This document shows positions 25,501 to 32,780 of a stretch of DNA of 64,000 bases, one piece after another. The first letter of the stretch is position 1. Every line of letters begins with the position of its first letter. Origin of the DNA: Saccharothrix espanaensis DSM 44229 (lineage in GTDB: Bacteria; Actinomycetota; Actinomycetes; Mycobacteriales; Pseudonocardiaceae); contig NC_019673.1 in NCBI RefSeq assembly GCF_000328705.1, positions 5,456,001-5,520,000 of the forward strand, read 5' to 3'. The notes below the pieces were generated by a model. It did no database searches. It was not told the origin of the DNA and was given only the letters and a program-made list of their open reading frames with translations. A program made the position numbers and the translations under genes.

Positions 25501-25982
25501 GCGCTCTCGGACGCCTGCCTCGGCACACCGGCCCCACCCCGGACCGGTCCCCGCCCGGCCGCCGCCAACGCCCCACCGCCCTGCCCACCCGCTCCACCCG
25601 CCGGCGCGGCGCTCCCGCCGTCCCCACCACTCCCGGCGGCCTTCTGCTGCTCGGCTTCGGCGGCACTGGCCTCGCCGGCGGCGGCGATCTCGCGCGCCGC
25701 GTCGGCCGCCTGCCGGGTGGCCCCGACGTCGACGGTCATCGTGGCCGGGTCCGGCATGCGCTGGACGGGACGGGCGGCCGTCCGGCCCAGGAGCGCCGAC
25801 ACCCCGCGGTTGCCCGCCGATCGCTGTAACGCCGCGAGGGTCCCGGGGTTGAGGTTGCCGGCCGTCTCCATCCGCGCGCCGACGCGGGCGAGCGCCTCCG
25901 GCACCGGCGCGCGACCGCTGTTCCGCGGCGTGGCGCGCTCGTCGGGCCCGGCCGGGGTCTTGGCCCCGTGGTCCGGGCCCAT
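22512..25982 (-). CDS. Large AGN-motif protein with JAMM-like motif, candidate contractile-injection cargo/toxin
   Basis: The protein is 1156 residues. Residues 49-67 read LAALQRSAGNRGVSALLGR, the motif typical of proteins tied to extracellular contractile injection systems. Residues 85-250 are a low-complexity Gly/Ala/Pro linker. Residues about 270-420 are hydrophobic helices rich in Gly/Ala (VGVGARMAAKFVPIPGVGAA, VISGVIGVVAAAMWIITVLT), which could insert in a membrane. Around residues 650-715 a putative metallo-site appears: EFGVWYN, then VAHHHPG near 679 and IPSTGDI near 711. This is the order Glu...HxHP...SxxD of JAB/JAMM proteases. The C-terminal ~200 residues are Gln/Lys/Ala-rich coiled coil. 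ATG 25982 has a weak ribosome binding site but no better in-frame start was found. The activity is a hypothesis. Confidence 0.7.
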   Translation of the reverse strand: MGPDHGAKTPAGPDERATPRNSGRAPVPEALARVGARMETAGNLNPGTLAALQRSAGNRGVSALLGRTAARPVQRMPDPATMTVDVGATRQAADAAREIAAAGEASAAEAEQQKAAGSGGDGGSAAPAGGAGGQGGGALAAAGRGPVRGGAGVPRQASESAKPGAPAPAEGAARTASGAVSAQGRGPAGQAAGAGPALAGQAAGSAGRTGAGPVAGGPAVASGAASGAAGLGTGDLALVDEELAEHERWKGATGRVGEAFSGERADFIAEAAGGGALAGFAQGAAMGLAVGVGARMAAKFVPIPGVGAAIGGAVAAYGLATRDWGDTAATIGKFGEGADDYERMANSIAAVSEIIDVVTNVLNVISGVIGVVAAAMWIITVLTAGVASPLAATLSAIALGIQAATMVVDAINNLVLQPCVLAFRALHTFTSEADPREVEHEGGDLSTSAGKMAGMLGGFAGGALANVGAKPAGAGKKAGAAEPPGSHPPEPHPPATEVPAVEGKPTETSAWGRLTGAVAEQRALPPHLQDSHKAMADVWGPRLAEWIMPGTGKGEEPAPVAGEGRATPEPVPVEAGPTGTREAPAGGRRGGSGGGGRKFNPAAPPHPAVEPLAKHGKHFKTRRTTEANAVFEGAVRANPQYEFGVWYNPKSRVWAVTKGKPGEVSPPARGGPWEGVAHHHPGRADAAAPKGTFEAPVVPGGKAARGDVIPSTGDIRGLLFDVITTKGARQERIVVASGEHTVTFAFDPATGTLQVTGPYGAGGASETRSFGTMGEFTKFQRRYARGSGDSVQPGDKALWRDAKAAGSGAPVPPGPAGGARPAPSRGAVPGGAATGIPGAAGGAAAGRAPSGHELREAAFAAQFTADNQIPAGAGAIVERVNPAYRDPPGTPADVAALRGEIVNILGERARAELAQRKMAQQQAVHEANRAPFDAAVKDATGGTSAVTAHQRAIAHKDEANARKKAEQEHASSTVGNYASRAAGIVALTGPLAAFERFSHYASMIPGPPGRAMTTLHTDSTKLLGALTGMDTKMGQLGKEQPAKQAQISGEKDRIAATNQKSQQSAADVKTAQDGAGRLQQANETALTGATAAGQAAAGEKQELTQAARIKQEKVQTLAEKMQGWAQEHQGARRAAIAETMEKLRAQGYDVAEKSQG

Positions 25983-26086
25983 CAGGAGCCTGCGCGGGCT
26001 CGGGTCGGGCCATCCACCCGTCGACCGTCCACGGTCGGTCGCGGCACCGGAAGGTCGGCGCACCCGACCTGCCGGGCGGACTTTCG

Positions 26087-26100
26087 TGCCCGTTCGGGCA
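26087..26100. promoter_or_regulatory. Near-palindrome TGCCCG-TT-CGGGCA between divergent genes
   Basis: It sits between the AGN/JAMM-like gene (minus) and gene 26129 (plus). It shares the half-site TGCCCGTTCGG with the palindrome at 18955-18980. Confidence 0.45.
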
Positions 26101-26113
26101 GCGCCGGTTCCCG

Positions 26114-26119
26114 TAGACT
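26114..26119 (+). promoter_or_regulatory. -10 element for gene 26129
   Basis: TAGACT lies 9 bases before ATG 26129 with no Shine-Dalgarno sequence, so the transcript is probably leaderless or nearly so. Confidence 0.45.
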
Positions 26120-26128
26120 GACGGACTG

Positions 26129-26887
26129 ATGTGGTCACGTGACAGCGGTTTCCGGGAGTTCGACGCCCGCGTCGAGGCGGCGGGCGACGACGCCGCCGCC
26201 CTGGGTGCCGCGCTGCTCGATCGCGGGCTGGTGCGGCTCGCCGCCGGCGCGTTCGAGGACGCGCAGTCCGATCAGGACGCCGCCGGCGACGTCCTCCACG
26301 AGGCGGGCCACCGGGAGGCCGCCGCGCTCGCGGCGAGCGTGGCCTCGCTGACCGCGCGGCTGCACGGCGACCTCGACGGCGCCGTGGCCCGTGCGCTGTT
26401 CGCGAGGGGCTGGGCACCGCCGGAGACGATGGCGAGCGTCGCGGGCCAGATCGCCGTCGCCGAGTCCGCGATGGACGCGGGCGACCTCGGACCCGGGATG
26501 TGGGCCTACGTCCAGGCGACGAACGTGTTCGGGGACGCGGGGTTGGGCGAGGACACCCGTGACGCGCTGGCCGCGTACTCGGACTGGCTCAACGAAGCCG
26601 ACAACGCCGACCACCGCCCCCCGACCCCGGACCTCACCGGCCGACAGGCGGCCCCGCACCTCGTGGACGCGGTAGGACGCGCTGTCCTGGGCCAGATCCC
26701 GGTGGACCGGCTCGACACCGAGAACACCACCGAGAACACCACCGCGAGCGCCACTGAGGACCCGCTGGGCCACGCGGCCGTCGCCGCGACCCGGGCCGTT
26801 CTCCACTTCCGCCTCGACCACGGCCGACAGGCCGCGGAAGCGATCGTCGACGCCCACCTCCTGGGCGCGACGGTCCCCCCGACCTGA
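26129..26887 (+). CDS. Helical-repeat hypothetical protein divergent from the AGN/JAMM-like gene
   Basis: The 252-residue soluble protein is Ala/Asp-rich and mostly helical (DDAAALGAALLDRGLVRLAA, REAAALAASVASLTARLHGD), similar in style to the TPR-like protein at 21553. It has no catalytic motif or membrane segment. A short TENTTENTTAS stretch near residue 200 is a small internal repeat. Divergent placement over a shared near-palindrome suggests co-regulation with the AGN/JAMM-like gene. Function is unknown; a chaperone or immunity role is possible. Confidence 0.65.
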   Translation: MWSRDSGFREFDARVEAAGDDAAALGAALLDRGLVRLAAGAFEDAQSDQDAAGDVLHEAGHREAAALAASVASLTARLHGDLDGAVARALFARGWAPPETMASVAGQIAVAESAMDAGDLGPGMWAYVQATNVFGDAGLGEDTRDALAAYSDWLNEADNADHRPPTPDLTGRQAAPHLVDAVGRAVLGQIPVDRLDTENTTENTTASATEDPLGHAAVAATRAVLHFRLDHGRQAAEAIVDAHLLGATVPPT

Positions 26888-26894
26888 CCCCCCC

Positions 26895-27215
26895 TCACCC
26901 GGCGACGAGCAGGACGACCCCCGCACCGAACAGCACGAGCCCGGCGACGCCGCACAGCACCCACCCCACCGCGACGCGGCCACCGTGCCGCCCGGTGGTC
27001 CTCCGCCGGATCAGCGGCGCGGCGACACCGGCCGCACCCACCGCCAGCACGACGATGCCCGAGACCATGAGGGCACCGGCCGGCAACGAGCCGCGCAGCA
27101 GCCACACCCCCACCGCGAGCGCCGTCAGCCAGCCGAAGTGGCCGATCCACACGGCCGCCCTCGCGCGTCGAGCGCCACCCGCCGCACCGCGGCTCTCCCC
27201 GGTCGATTCGGACAC
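26895..27215 (-). CDS. Small membrane protein, three predicted transmembrane helices
   Basis: The product is about 106 residues and very hydrophobic. Segments WIGHFGWLTALAVGVWLLRG, LMVSGIVVLAVGAAGVAAPL and WVLCGVAGLVLFGAGVVLLV are separated by short basic loops (RRRTTGRHGGR). The GTG start at 27215 follows GGAGG almost directly, so the true start is uncertain. Family and function are unknown. It converges on gene 26129, separated by 7 bases. Confidence 0.6.
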   Translation of the reverse strand: MSESTGESRGAAGGARRARAAVWIGHFGWLTALAVGVWLLRGSLPAGALMVSGIVVLAVGAAGVAAPLIRRRTTGRHGGRVAVGWVLCGVAGLVLFGAGVVLLVAG

Positions 27216-27267
27216 GCCTCCATTCTTGCCCCTGAGGGCAACCGGAACTGCCTCTCCCGGTGTCTGT

Positions 27268-27287
27268 CGGCCCCTTCCGGGGGGCCG
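27268..27287. other. Hairpin upstream of gene 27310
   Basis: A 7-bp perfect stem CGGCCCC / GGGGCCG with a 6-base loop lies in the gap between the divergent genes at 27215 and 27310. It may be a 5' leader structure. Confidence 0.4.
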
Positions 27288-27309
27288 GAGGGCCGACCAC
27301 GATCGAGCG

Positions 27310-27897
27310 ATGTCGATGATGGCCGCGCCGGAGCCGGTGCTCGAACCCGCCGCCGTGCTGTCCGGGTTCCACGAGACGTTCCGCCGCATGGGGCTGAACA
27401 CCGAGCTGACGATCCAGCTGGCCGCCCAGGTCTTCGCGCTGGTCGAGGTGCTGATCGCGCGCGGCGTCATCGGCTTGGACGAGCTCACCCGCCGCCAACG
27501 CGCGTTGGAGGAGCGGCTGCGGGCCGACAGCGACGCCGACAACGTCGTGCAACTGGCCGACGAGTCCGACAAGTACGCGCTGGACACCGAACGGGTGGAG
27601 ATCGACTGTGCCGACCGACTCCCCCTGTGCCACGCGGCGTGCTGCCGCCTCCGCTTCGCCCTGAGCCGCCAGGACGTGGAAGAGGGCACCGTCCAATGGG
27701 AGATAGCCCGCCCCTACCTCAACCGCCGCCGTGAAGACGGCTACTGCGTCCACAGCGCCCCGGACACCCGAAGCTGCCAGGTGTACGACCAACGCCCCGG
27801 CGTCTGCCGCCGTTACGACTGCCGCAACGACTCCCGCATCTGGCTCGACTTCCCCAACCGGATCCCCAACCCAGACCTGGCCACCCTCACCCCGTGA
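27310..27897 (+). CDS. YkgJ family cysteine cluster protein
   Basis: The 195-residue protein has a helical N-terminal half and a Cys cluster at the C-terminus: LPLCHAACCRLRFALS, DGYCVHSAP, SCQVYDQRPGVCRRYDCRND. This is the YkgJ/UPF0153 pattern of conserved cysteines, which probably bind zinc or an iron-sulfur cluster. The biochemical role of the family is not established. ATG 27310 is one of three close starts (also 27316 and 27319), and the ribosome binding site is weak. Confidence 0.82.
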   Translation: MSMMAAPEPVLEPAAVLSGFHETFRRMGLNTELTIQLAAQVFALVEVLIARGVIGLDELTRRQRALEERLRADSDADNVVQLADESDKYALDTERVEIDCADRLPLCHAACCRLRFALSRQDVEEGTVQWEIARPYLNRRREDGYCVHSAPDTRSCQVYDQRPGVCRRYDCRNDSRIWLDFPNRIPNPDLATLTP

Positions 27898-28140
27898 CAC
27901 CTCCACCGGGCGACCGAACCAGCTCGGTCGGCCAGACGGAACCGCCGAGGTAGCCGCTCCTGGCGGCAACACCCGCCGCAGGTCGTGGGCCGGTGCGGAA
28001 GCGTCATGGTCCCGATCGGGCACCTTCAGCACCAAATCCGAACCCTCGCGGTCCAGTGAGTGGTGCAGGCGCCGAACCTCGATCACGCACTACTGCGGGC
28101 TCACCAGATCTCCGACGGCCAGCGCCGGCAGGTCGGGGTT
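27898..28140. other. Intergenic between convergent genes, possible gene relic
   Basis: No complete gene is present. On the minus strand a frame from 28086 reads through RRVLPPGAATSAVPSG and looks weakly protein-like, but it lacks a recognisable family or a sensible end. Confidence 0.35.
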
Positions 28141-28833
28141 CTAGCGGTTCTCGTCCTTGGGCAACTCGACTGGGATCAGCCCCATCGGCGGCGACAGGAC
28201 GTCGGGCGGCGAGTAGAAGCCCGGTGTGGACTGCCACGTCGTGATCCGCCGGACGACGACGATCAGGTTGACCGCCGCGGCCACGCACAGCACCGAGGCC
28301 GCGGTGGTGAGCTGGGCGGCGTTCTCCAGGTCGAATCGAGGGCTGTCCGGATCGGCGTAGGGGCGGCTGTAGCGGTCGAGGACCAAGAAGATCAGCCACG
28401 GTCCCCACCACCAGTTGACGATCGAGGTCGTCCTGGCCGACACCTGGTCAGGCGCGCAGGCCCGCCACACGTCGAGGACGAAGCGGCGCGGCACCCAGAA
28501 GTTGACCACCGGCAGCCAACCCCAGATCGCCGCACCCCGGTTCCACCGGTGTTCGAACCGCGGGTTGGCGAGGGCGGCGTTGGTGCGCACCCGCCACAAC
28601 CACACGATCGTCACGACCGCGGCCGAGAGGAAGACCAGCGCACCGATGAACGCCATCGGCACCCCGGCGGTCGCGACGGCCAGCAACGCGGTGTCGGTCA
28701 CCTCGTCGGCGAGGTAGTCCTCGTAGGTGCTCTTGAAGTACCAGAGCCAGCCCGCGGTGATGACGTTGGCCAGCGTGTACAGCCCCACCAGGATCGACAG
28801 CGCGGTGCCCAGACCGCGAACCGGAGAAAACAC
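28141..28833 (-). CDS. DUF4328-type membrane protein
   Basis: The protein is about 230 residues with four to five transmembrane segments: ALSILVGLYTLANVITAGWL, VPMAFIGALVFLSAAVVTIV, SIVNWWWGPWLIFLVLDRYS, TTAASVLCVAAAVNLIVVV. The cytosolic loop NPRFEHRWNRGAAIWGWLPV, with VNFWVPRRFVLDVWRA after it, is typical of DUF4328 proteins of actinomycetes. Function is unknown. GTG 28833 is preferred because GGGGGGATCC lies just upstream; GTG 28845 is an alternative. Confidence 0.78.
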   Translation of the reverse strand: MFSPVRGLGTALSILVGLYTLANVITAGWLWYFKSTYEDYLADEVTDTALLAVATAGVPMAFIGALVFLSAAVVTIVWLWRVRTNAALANPRFEHRWNRGAAIWGWLPVVNFWVPRRFVLDVWRACAPDQVSARTTSIVNWWWGPWLIFLVLDRYSRPYADPDSPRFDLENAAQLTTAASVLCVAAAVNLIVVVRRITTWQSTPGFYSPPDVLSPPMGLIPVELPKDENR

Positions 28834-29227
28834 GGATCCCCCCACTCACTCGCGCCCCGCCACCCGGGGTCGCCACCGTGCCGACCGTCCCCCGGGCAGC
28901 CGACGGGACCACCCTCCCACCGGCACGACGTCCGCACAGCGCAAATCTGCGACCATCGCATCCACCGGCCCCGCCCAACCGGCCGTCCGGCGTTCCCGGT
29001 TCCAAGACCAAGACGACCGCAAGAGCGTCCAACTCTTCGTCGAGCGCATGCCGGCGGCCCCACAGCCTCGACCGTTCGTCGCACCCCGAGAGCACGTCAC
29101 CCGAAAACCAAAGTCGCACGACCGGTAGCCGAAGGCGCCATGTCGACCGGATTCCCACCGGCTACGGTTCGGGTCGTCGCTGTGGAAAAGGATTTCAGGA
29201 GGTCGTCGTCGTGTCCGGTGGTCGGCT
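28834..29227. other. Divergent intergenic region
   Basis: No gene is supported in these 394 bp. The sequence is slightly less GC-rich near 29000-29190 and must hold the promoter of the serine hydrolase. A 6-codon mini-ORF (GTG 29212 to TGA 29231) after AGGAGG overlaps the start of that gene. Confidence 0.5.
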
Positions 29228-30217
29228 GTGACGGGCGTGCAGGGTGACGAGGCGCTCGCGGAGAAACTGGTCGAACGCATGGGTGCCCAACACCCGGTGT
29301 TCGCCGTCGCCGCGCTCTCGCCCCGGCGAACGACGGTGGCGAGCGTGGGCGCGTCCCTCGACGCGGATTTCGAGATCGGCTCGGTCTCCAAGGGGATCAC
29401 CGGCCTGCTGTACGCCGACGCGCTCGAACGCGGCCACATCGGCCCGACGACCACGCTCGGCGACCTGCTGCCGCTCGGCACCGGCCCGGCGGCCCGGGTG
29501 ACGCTGTCCTCGATCAGCACCCACCGCTCGGGGCTGCCGAGCCTGCCCTCGTCGGCCGGGGTCCTGCGGCGGACGCTCGCGCTGTGGCTGAAGGGCGCCA
29601 ACCCGTACGGCGACACGCTCGACCAGTTGATCGCCCAGGCGCAGGGCGTGCGGCTCAAGGGCACCCGCCCCCGGTACTCCAACTTCGGGTTCGAACTCCT
29701 CGGCCACGCCCTCGCGGCCGCCGCGAGCACGACGTTCGGGGACCTGCTGCGCGACCGGGTCGCCACCCCGCTGGGCCTCGACACCTTCTACGCACCGGCG
29801 ACACCGGACGAGCTGCGGCCCGGCGCGCTGACCGGCAGGTCCAAGTCGGGTCGGGGCCGCGAGCCGTGGACCGGTGAGGCGCTCGCACCGGCCGGCGGGA
29901 TCCGCTCGACCATCCAGGACATGGCCCGCCTCACCGCCGCGCTGCTCGACGGCTCCGCGCCGGGCGTCGGCGCGCTGGACCCGGTCGCCGACTACACCGG
30001 GCGGGTGGTGCGCATCGGCGCCGCGTGGATCACCCTCGACCGCAACCGCCGCCTGATCACCTGGCACAACGGCGGCACCGGCGGCTTCCGCACCTGGCTC
30101 GGCCTCGACCGCGCCGCGGGCACCGCCGTCGTCCTGCTGTCCGCGACCGCCGTTTCGGTGGACCAGCACGGTTTCACGCTGCTCGCCCAGCTCACCGAGG
30201 ACGAAGGCACGTCGTGA
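29228..30217 (+). CDS. Serine hydrolase of the beta-lactamase/class C family
   Basis: The protein is 329 residues. It carries the three penicillin-binding-type motifs: SxxK in GSVSKGITG, YxN in RYSNFGFELLG, and HxG in WHNGGTGGF. Fold relatives include class C beta-lactamases, esterase EstB and D-aminopeptidases, so the substrate is open. No signal peptide is seen, so it is probably cytoplasmic. GTG 29228 has no direct ribosome binding site. A short upstream ORF with an AGGAGG site ends in TGA overlapping this GTG, so the start may be translationally coupled. Confidence 0.85.
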   Translation: MTGVQGDEALAEKLVERMGAQHPVFAVAALSPRRTTVASVGASLDADFEIGSVSKGITGLLYADALERGHIGPTTTLGDLLPLGTGPAARVTLSSISTHRSGLPSLPSSAGVLRRTLALWLKGANPYGDTLDQLIAQAQGVRLKGTRPRYSNFGFELLGHALAAAASTTFGDLLRDRVATPLGLDTFYAPATPDELRPGALTGRSKSGRGREPWTGEALAPAGGIRSTIQDMARLTAALLDGSAPGVGALDPVADYTGRVVRIGAAWITLDRNRRLITWHNGGTGGFRTWLGLDRAAGTAVVLLSATAVSVDQHGFTLLAQLTEDEGTS

Positions 30218-30251
30218 GGCACCACCGCCGGCCGCGCGACCTCCGCCGGGC

Positions 30252-30824
30252 TCAGCCCTGGAACAGGGCGGCGAGCCGGGGCAGCCGGCGCGCGTTCTCC
30301 GCCTCGTCCTCGGCGTCCCAGTTCTCGCCCGCCGGGTCCTGCGGCGGCACCCGGCCGACCAGGTGCCGGTCCACCAGGTCGTCGAACGTCCCGGTCTCCC
30401 CCGCCGCCCGCTCGTAGGCGGACTTGGCCAGGTACCCCACGGACTCGTACCCGATCCAGCCGCTCGCGCCGCCCGCCATCCGCACCACCACGGGCAGGTC
30501 GGCGAGGCTGTCCGGGTCGGCCACGGCGCGGGTGAACGTCTCCCGGCCGAGCAGCACCAGCCCGTCCCGGAAGTCCATGAACCCGTCGTCGCTGCACCCG
30601 CCCTCGATGAGATAAGCCGCGTTCCACAGCGGGTAGCGGTAGGCGGTGTCCTTGAGCGAGTAGTGCCGCGCGGCGAACGCGGCGATCCGCGCCGGCTCCA
30701 GCGCGGCCAGCACGTCCACCAGCGCGCCGGGCAGCGGGTCGTCCGCGCCGTCGCGGTCGTCGGCCCGGTCGCCGACCGCTGCCCGAGCCTGTTCGATGAT
30801 GTCCCACAAAGTCCCGTCGTCCAC
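30252..30824 (-). CDS. DUF4240 domain protein
   Basis: The 190-residue cytosolic protein begins VDDGTLWDIIEQARAAVGD and continues LVDVLAALEPARIAAFAARH, YPLWNAAYLIEGGCSDDGFM and DFRDGLVLLGRETF. This is the DUF4240 pattern. Function is unknown. GTG 30824 is chosen because TAGGAT lies exactly 7 bases upstream, as in leaderless genes. ATG 30833 would overlap that box. Confidence 0.8.
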   Translation of the reverse strand: MDDGTLWDIIEQARAAVGDRADDRDGADDPLPGALVDVLAALEPARIAAFAARHYSLKDTAYRYPLWNAAYLIEGGCSDDGFMDFRDGLVLLGRETFTRAVADPDSLADLPVVVRMAGGASGWIGYESVGYLAKSAYERAAGETGTFDDLVDRHLVGRVPPQDPAGENWDAEDEAENARRLPRLAALFQG

Positions 30825-31235
30825 AACGGACATCCTACGATCCGGCCCGGCTGCAATGGACCGGCACCGTCCCCACCGGACGATTCCCGCTCGGAGTTCC
30901 CAAGCGGACCGTTGACGACGCAACCGCTCGTCGTCGGTGTCCGCCAGGCACGGCGGTGGCACTGCGCAACCGGAGAATCCCGTGTTCACCCGGACGGGTT
31001 GATGCCTCTCGCCGCCGGCGGTGGGACGATGTGGGCGGACGGCGAGGCGCTCGTGTCGGCGGGGAGTGACGACACCGAGCTGTGCCGGAACACCGACGCC
31101 GAAGACCACCGCCTGGTGGCTCCGCACGGCCTCGGACGCGATTCCACCCGGGCCGTGCAGCCCGGAGCCCCGGCACGGCCGGATCGGGCCGGAGCGCCGC
31201 CCACGTCCGCGCAACCGGAACCAAGGGGGAAACAC
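30825..31235. other. Intergenic region upstream of secreted-protein gene 31236
   Basis: About 410 bp without a supported gene. It holds the divergent promoters for the DUF4240 gene and the secreted protein. GTTCCCAA-like AT-rich patches are few and no operator is obvious. Confidence 0.4.
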
Positions 31236-31673
31236 ATGAGGAAGACTGTGAAGGTCGCGGCTGTCCTGACGACGGCCGCGGCGACCACCGCGCTGCTCGC
31301 CGGGACGGCGACGGCGCAGGGCTCCGCCGCCGCACCACCGTGGCTGAGCGACCCGGCGACGTGCTCCAACCCGGCGACGGCGGTGCAGCGCACCGTGAAC
31401 ACCCGGGTGGTGCAGGTCCGCAACGGCAACTGCGGCGGAGTCCAGTACGGCTGGGGCCGGATCCTCAACTACACCGGCTCGGAGTTCATCCGCTTCGAGG
31501 TCGACCTGAACGGCGACCGGGTCGCGGACGACTTCTCGACCTACACCGCGGGCAGCCGCAACTACACCCAGGCCTACCCGACGAGTTCGAGCCCGAACCG
31601 CGCCTTCCGGGCGTGCTACGTGGTCGACCCGAACGGCACCTGCACCCCGGACAACGCCACCGCCTGGTGGTAG
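31236..31673 (+). CDS. Small secreted protein with C-terminal TAWW
   Basis: The 145-residue product has a clear Sec signal peptide (MRKTVKVAAVLTTAAATTAL, cleavage after TATA near residue 27). The mature chain has four Cys (ATCSNPATAV, NGNCGGVQ, FRACYVVD, GTCTPDN) and ends NATAWW. The middle (LNGDRVADDFSTYTAGSRNYTQ) suggests a compact beta fold. It was not matched to a family with a known role. ATG 31236 follows AAGGGGGAA. A truncated relative with the same kind of C-terminus lies just downstream at 31929. Confidence 0.78.
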   Translation: MRKTVKVAAVLTTAAATTALLAGTATAQGSAAAPPWLSDPATCSNPATAVQRTVNTRVVQVRNGNCGGVQYGWGRILNYTGSEFIRFEVDLNGDRVADDFSTYTAGSRNYTQAYPTSSSPNRAFRACYVVDPNGTCTPDNATAWW

Positions 31674-31928
31674 CCCACGACGCCGTGCCCGCGCGGACCT
31701 GACCGACCCGCTGTCCGGCCGACACCGGGTCCCTGGCCGCCCTGATCGTCTTCAGGGCGGCCAGGCCGCACGCCACCCCACCGAACCCTCGTCCGAGCGC
31801 AACGCCCGGCGAGCTTTTCGCCGTGCCCACAGCCGATTCCGCCCGTTGGCCGTCCTATTTGTTGGCCGCAGATCCAGGGGTGGGCCGACCGGATCGACGC
31901 GGCCGTGCTGGAGGCGGCGCAGCGCACC

Positions 31929-32073
31929 GGTCTACACCGGCGGGAAGGCCGTGGCGACGGCCCGAGCGGGCGCGACCGCGTACGTGACCATCGAGGCCAA
32001 CGACGCCTTGGACGTCAAGCCCTGCGAGGGCAACAAGGCAGCCAAGTGCGGCTGCACCGCCACCTGGTGGTGA
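31929..32073 (+). pseudogene. C-terminal scrap of a small secreted protein
   Basis: The frame VYTGGKAVATARAGATAYVT, then IEANDALDVKPCEGNKAAKC, ends GCTATWW followed by a stop. It resembles the C-terminal half of a secreted protein, with Cys residues and a terminal WW like gene 31236. No signal peptide or start is joined to it. The stretch 31674-31928 before it holds no gene; one frame reads QIQGWADRIDAAVLEAAQRT, also a probable relic. Confidence 0.5.
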
Positions 32074-32203
32074 TCACCCGCTGACGTGGGGCCCGGCGGC
32101 ACCCGCCGTCGGACCCCCGCACGTAGCCCTGCCCCGGCACGTAGCCCTGCGACGGCACAACAGCCGCTATGGTCTTCGGCAGCGAAGTGATCGTCGACTG
32201 AGG

Positions 32204-32232
32204 GGGACCGTCGTGGGTGGGACCGTCGTGGG
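32204..32232. repeat. 15-bp tandem duplication at a start codon
   Basis: GGGACCGTCGTGGG occurs twice (32204-32217 and 32219-32232). This gives two in-frame GTG starts, 32213 and 32228, each with its own G-rich upstream stretch. Confidence 0.8.
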
Positions 32233-32710
32233 GAGGACCGCGTTACTCACCGCCGGCGCGCTGATCTGCGTGTTGCTGGGCGGCTGCGGCAAGAGCGACC
32301 GGCCGGGGCTGGAGGTGGACGGCGACCTCGGCGAGATCGGGACCGCGAGCGGTGAGGCGGGAGCGCGGGACGCGGCACGCGCCTACCTCGACGCGTGGGC
32401 GTCGGGCAACAGCACGATCGCGTGCGGCCTGCTCACGGCTGCCAAAGCGCGCGAGTTCGGCACGAAGTTCGGTGACGGCACCTGCCCGTCGGCGTTCACC
32501 GGCGTCTGGAACCGGATGAGCGAATCGGCGCGGAAGGCCTACGCCGACGTCCAGATCACCGAGGTCAAGGTCAGCGCCCTCGGCGGCGGCCCGCAGTCGG
32601 CCAAGGTCCGGGTGTCGCAGAAGCTCGACGGCCCGCTGAACAAGGACGACGACTTCACCTGGCGCTACGAGAGCGGCCGCTGGCTGACCAAGGAAGACCC
32701 CGAAGGCTGA
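32213..32710 (+). CDS. Lipoprotein, DUF4878/NTF2-like
   Basis: The 165-residue product has a lipobox LLGGC with Cys at residue 25 after a hydrophobic LTAGALICV segment, so it is predicted to be lipidated and surface anchored. The mature part (AARAYLDAWASGNSTIACGL, RKAYADVQITEVKVSAL, FTWRYESGRWLTKED) follows the strand/helix order of NTF2-like DUF4878 lipoproteins. Function is unknown. GTG 32213 follows GAGGGGGACC; GTG 32228 is an equally plausible start created by the tandem duplication. Confidence 0.78.
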   Translation: MGGTVVGRTALLTAGALICVLLGGCGKSDRPGLEVDGDLGEIGTASGEAGARDAARAYLDAWASGNSTIACGLLTAAKAREFGTKFGDGTCPSAFTGVWNRMSESARKAYADVQITEVKVSALGGGPQSAKVRVSQKLDGPLNKDDDFTWRYESGRWLTKEDPEG

Positions 32711-32720
32711 CCCGCGACGG

Positions 32721-32780
32721 CCCTCCCGCCCAGCAACCCTCCCGCCCAGCGGCCCTCACGTCAGGCGGCCCTCACGTCAG
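32721..32780. repeat. Two short tandem duplications between convergent genes
   Basis: CCCTCCCGCCCAGC is repeated at 32721-32734 and 32737-32750. GCGGCCCTCACGTCAG is repeated at 32749-32764 and 32765-32780. Both have a 16-base period. The second pair ends in the stop codon of the minus-strand hydrolase. Confidence 0.8.

Noticed and set aside
27898..28086. Protein-like minus-strand stretch RRVLPPGAATSAVPSG
   Set aside because: No family, start or terminus could be defined.
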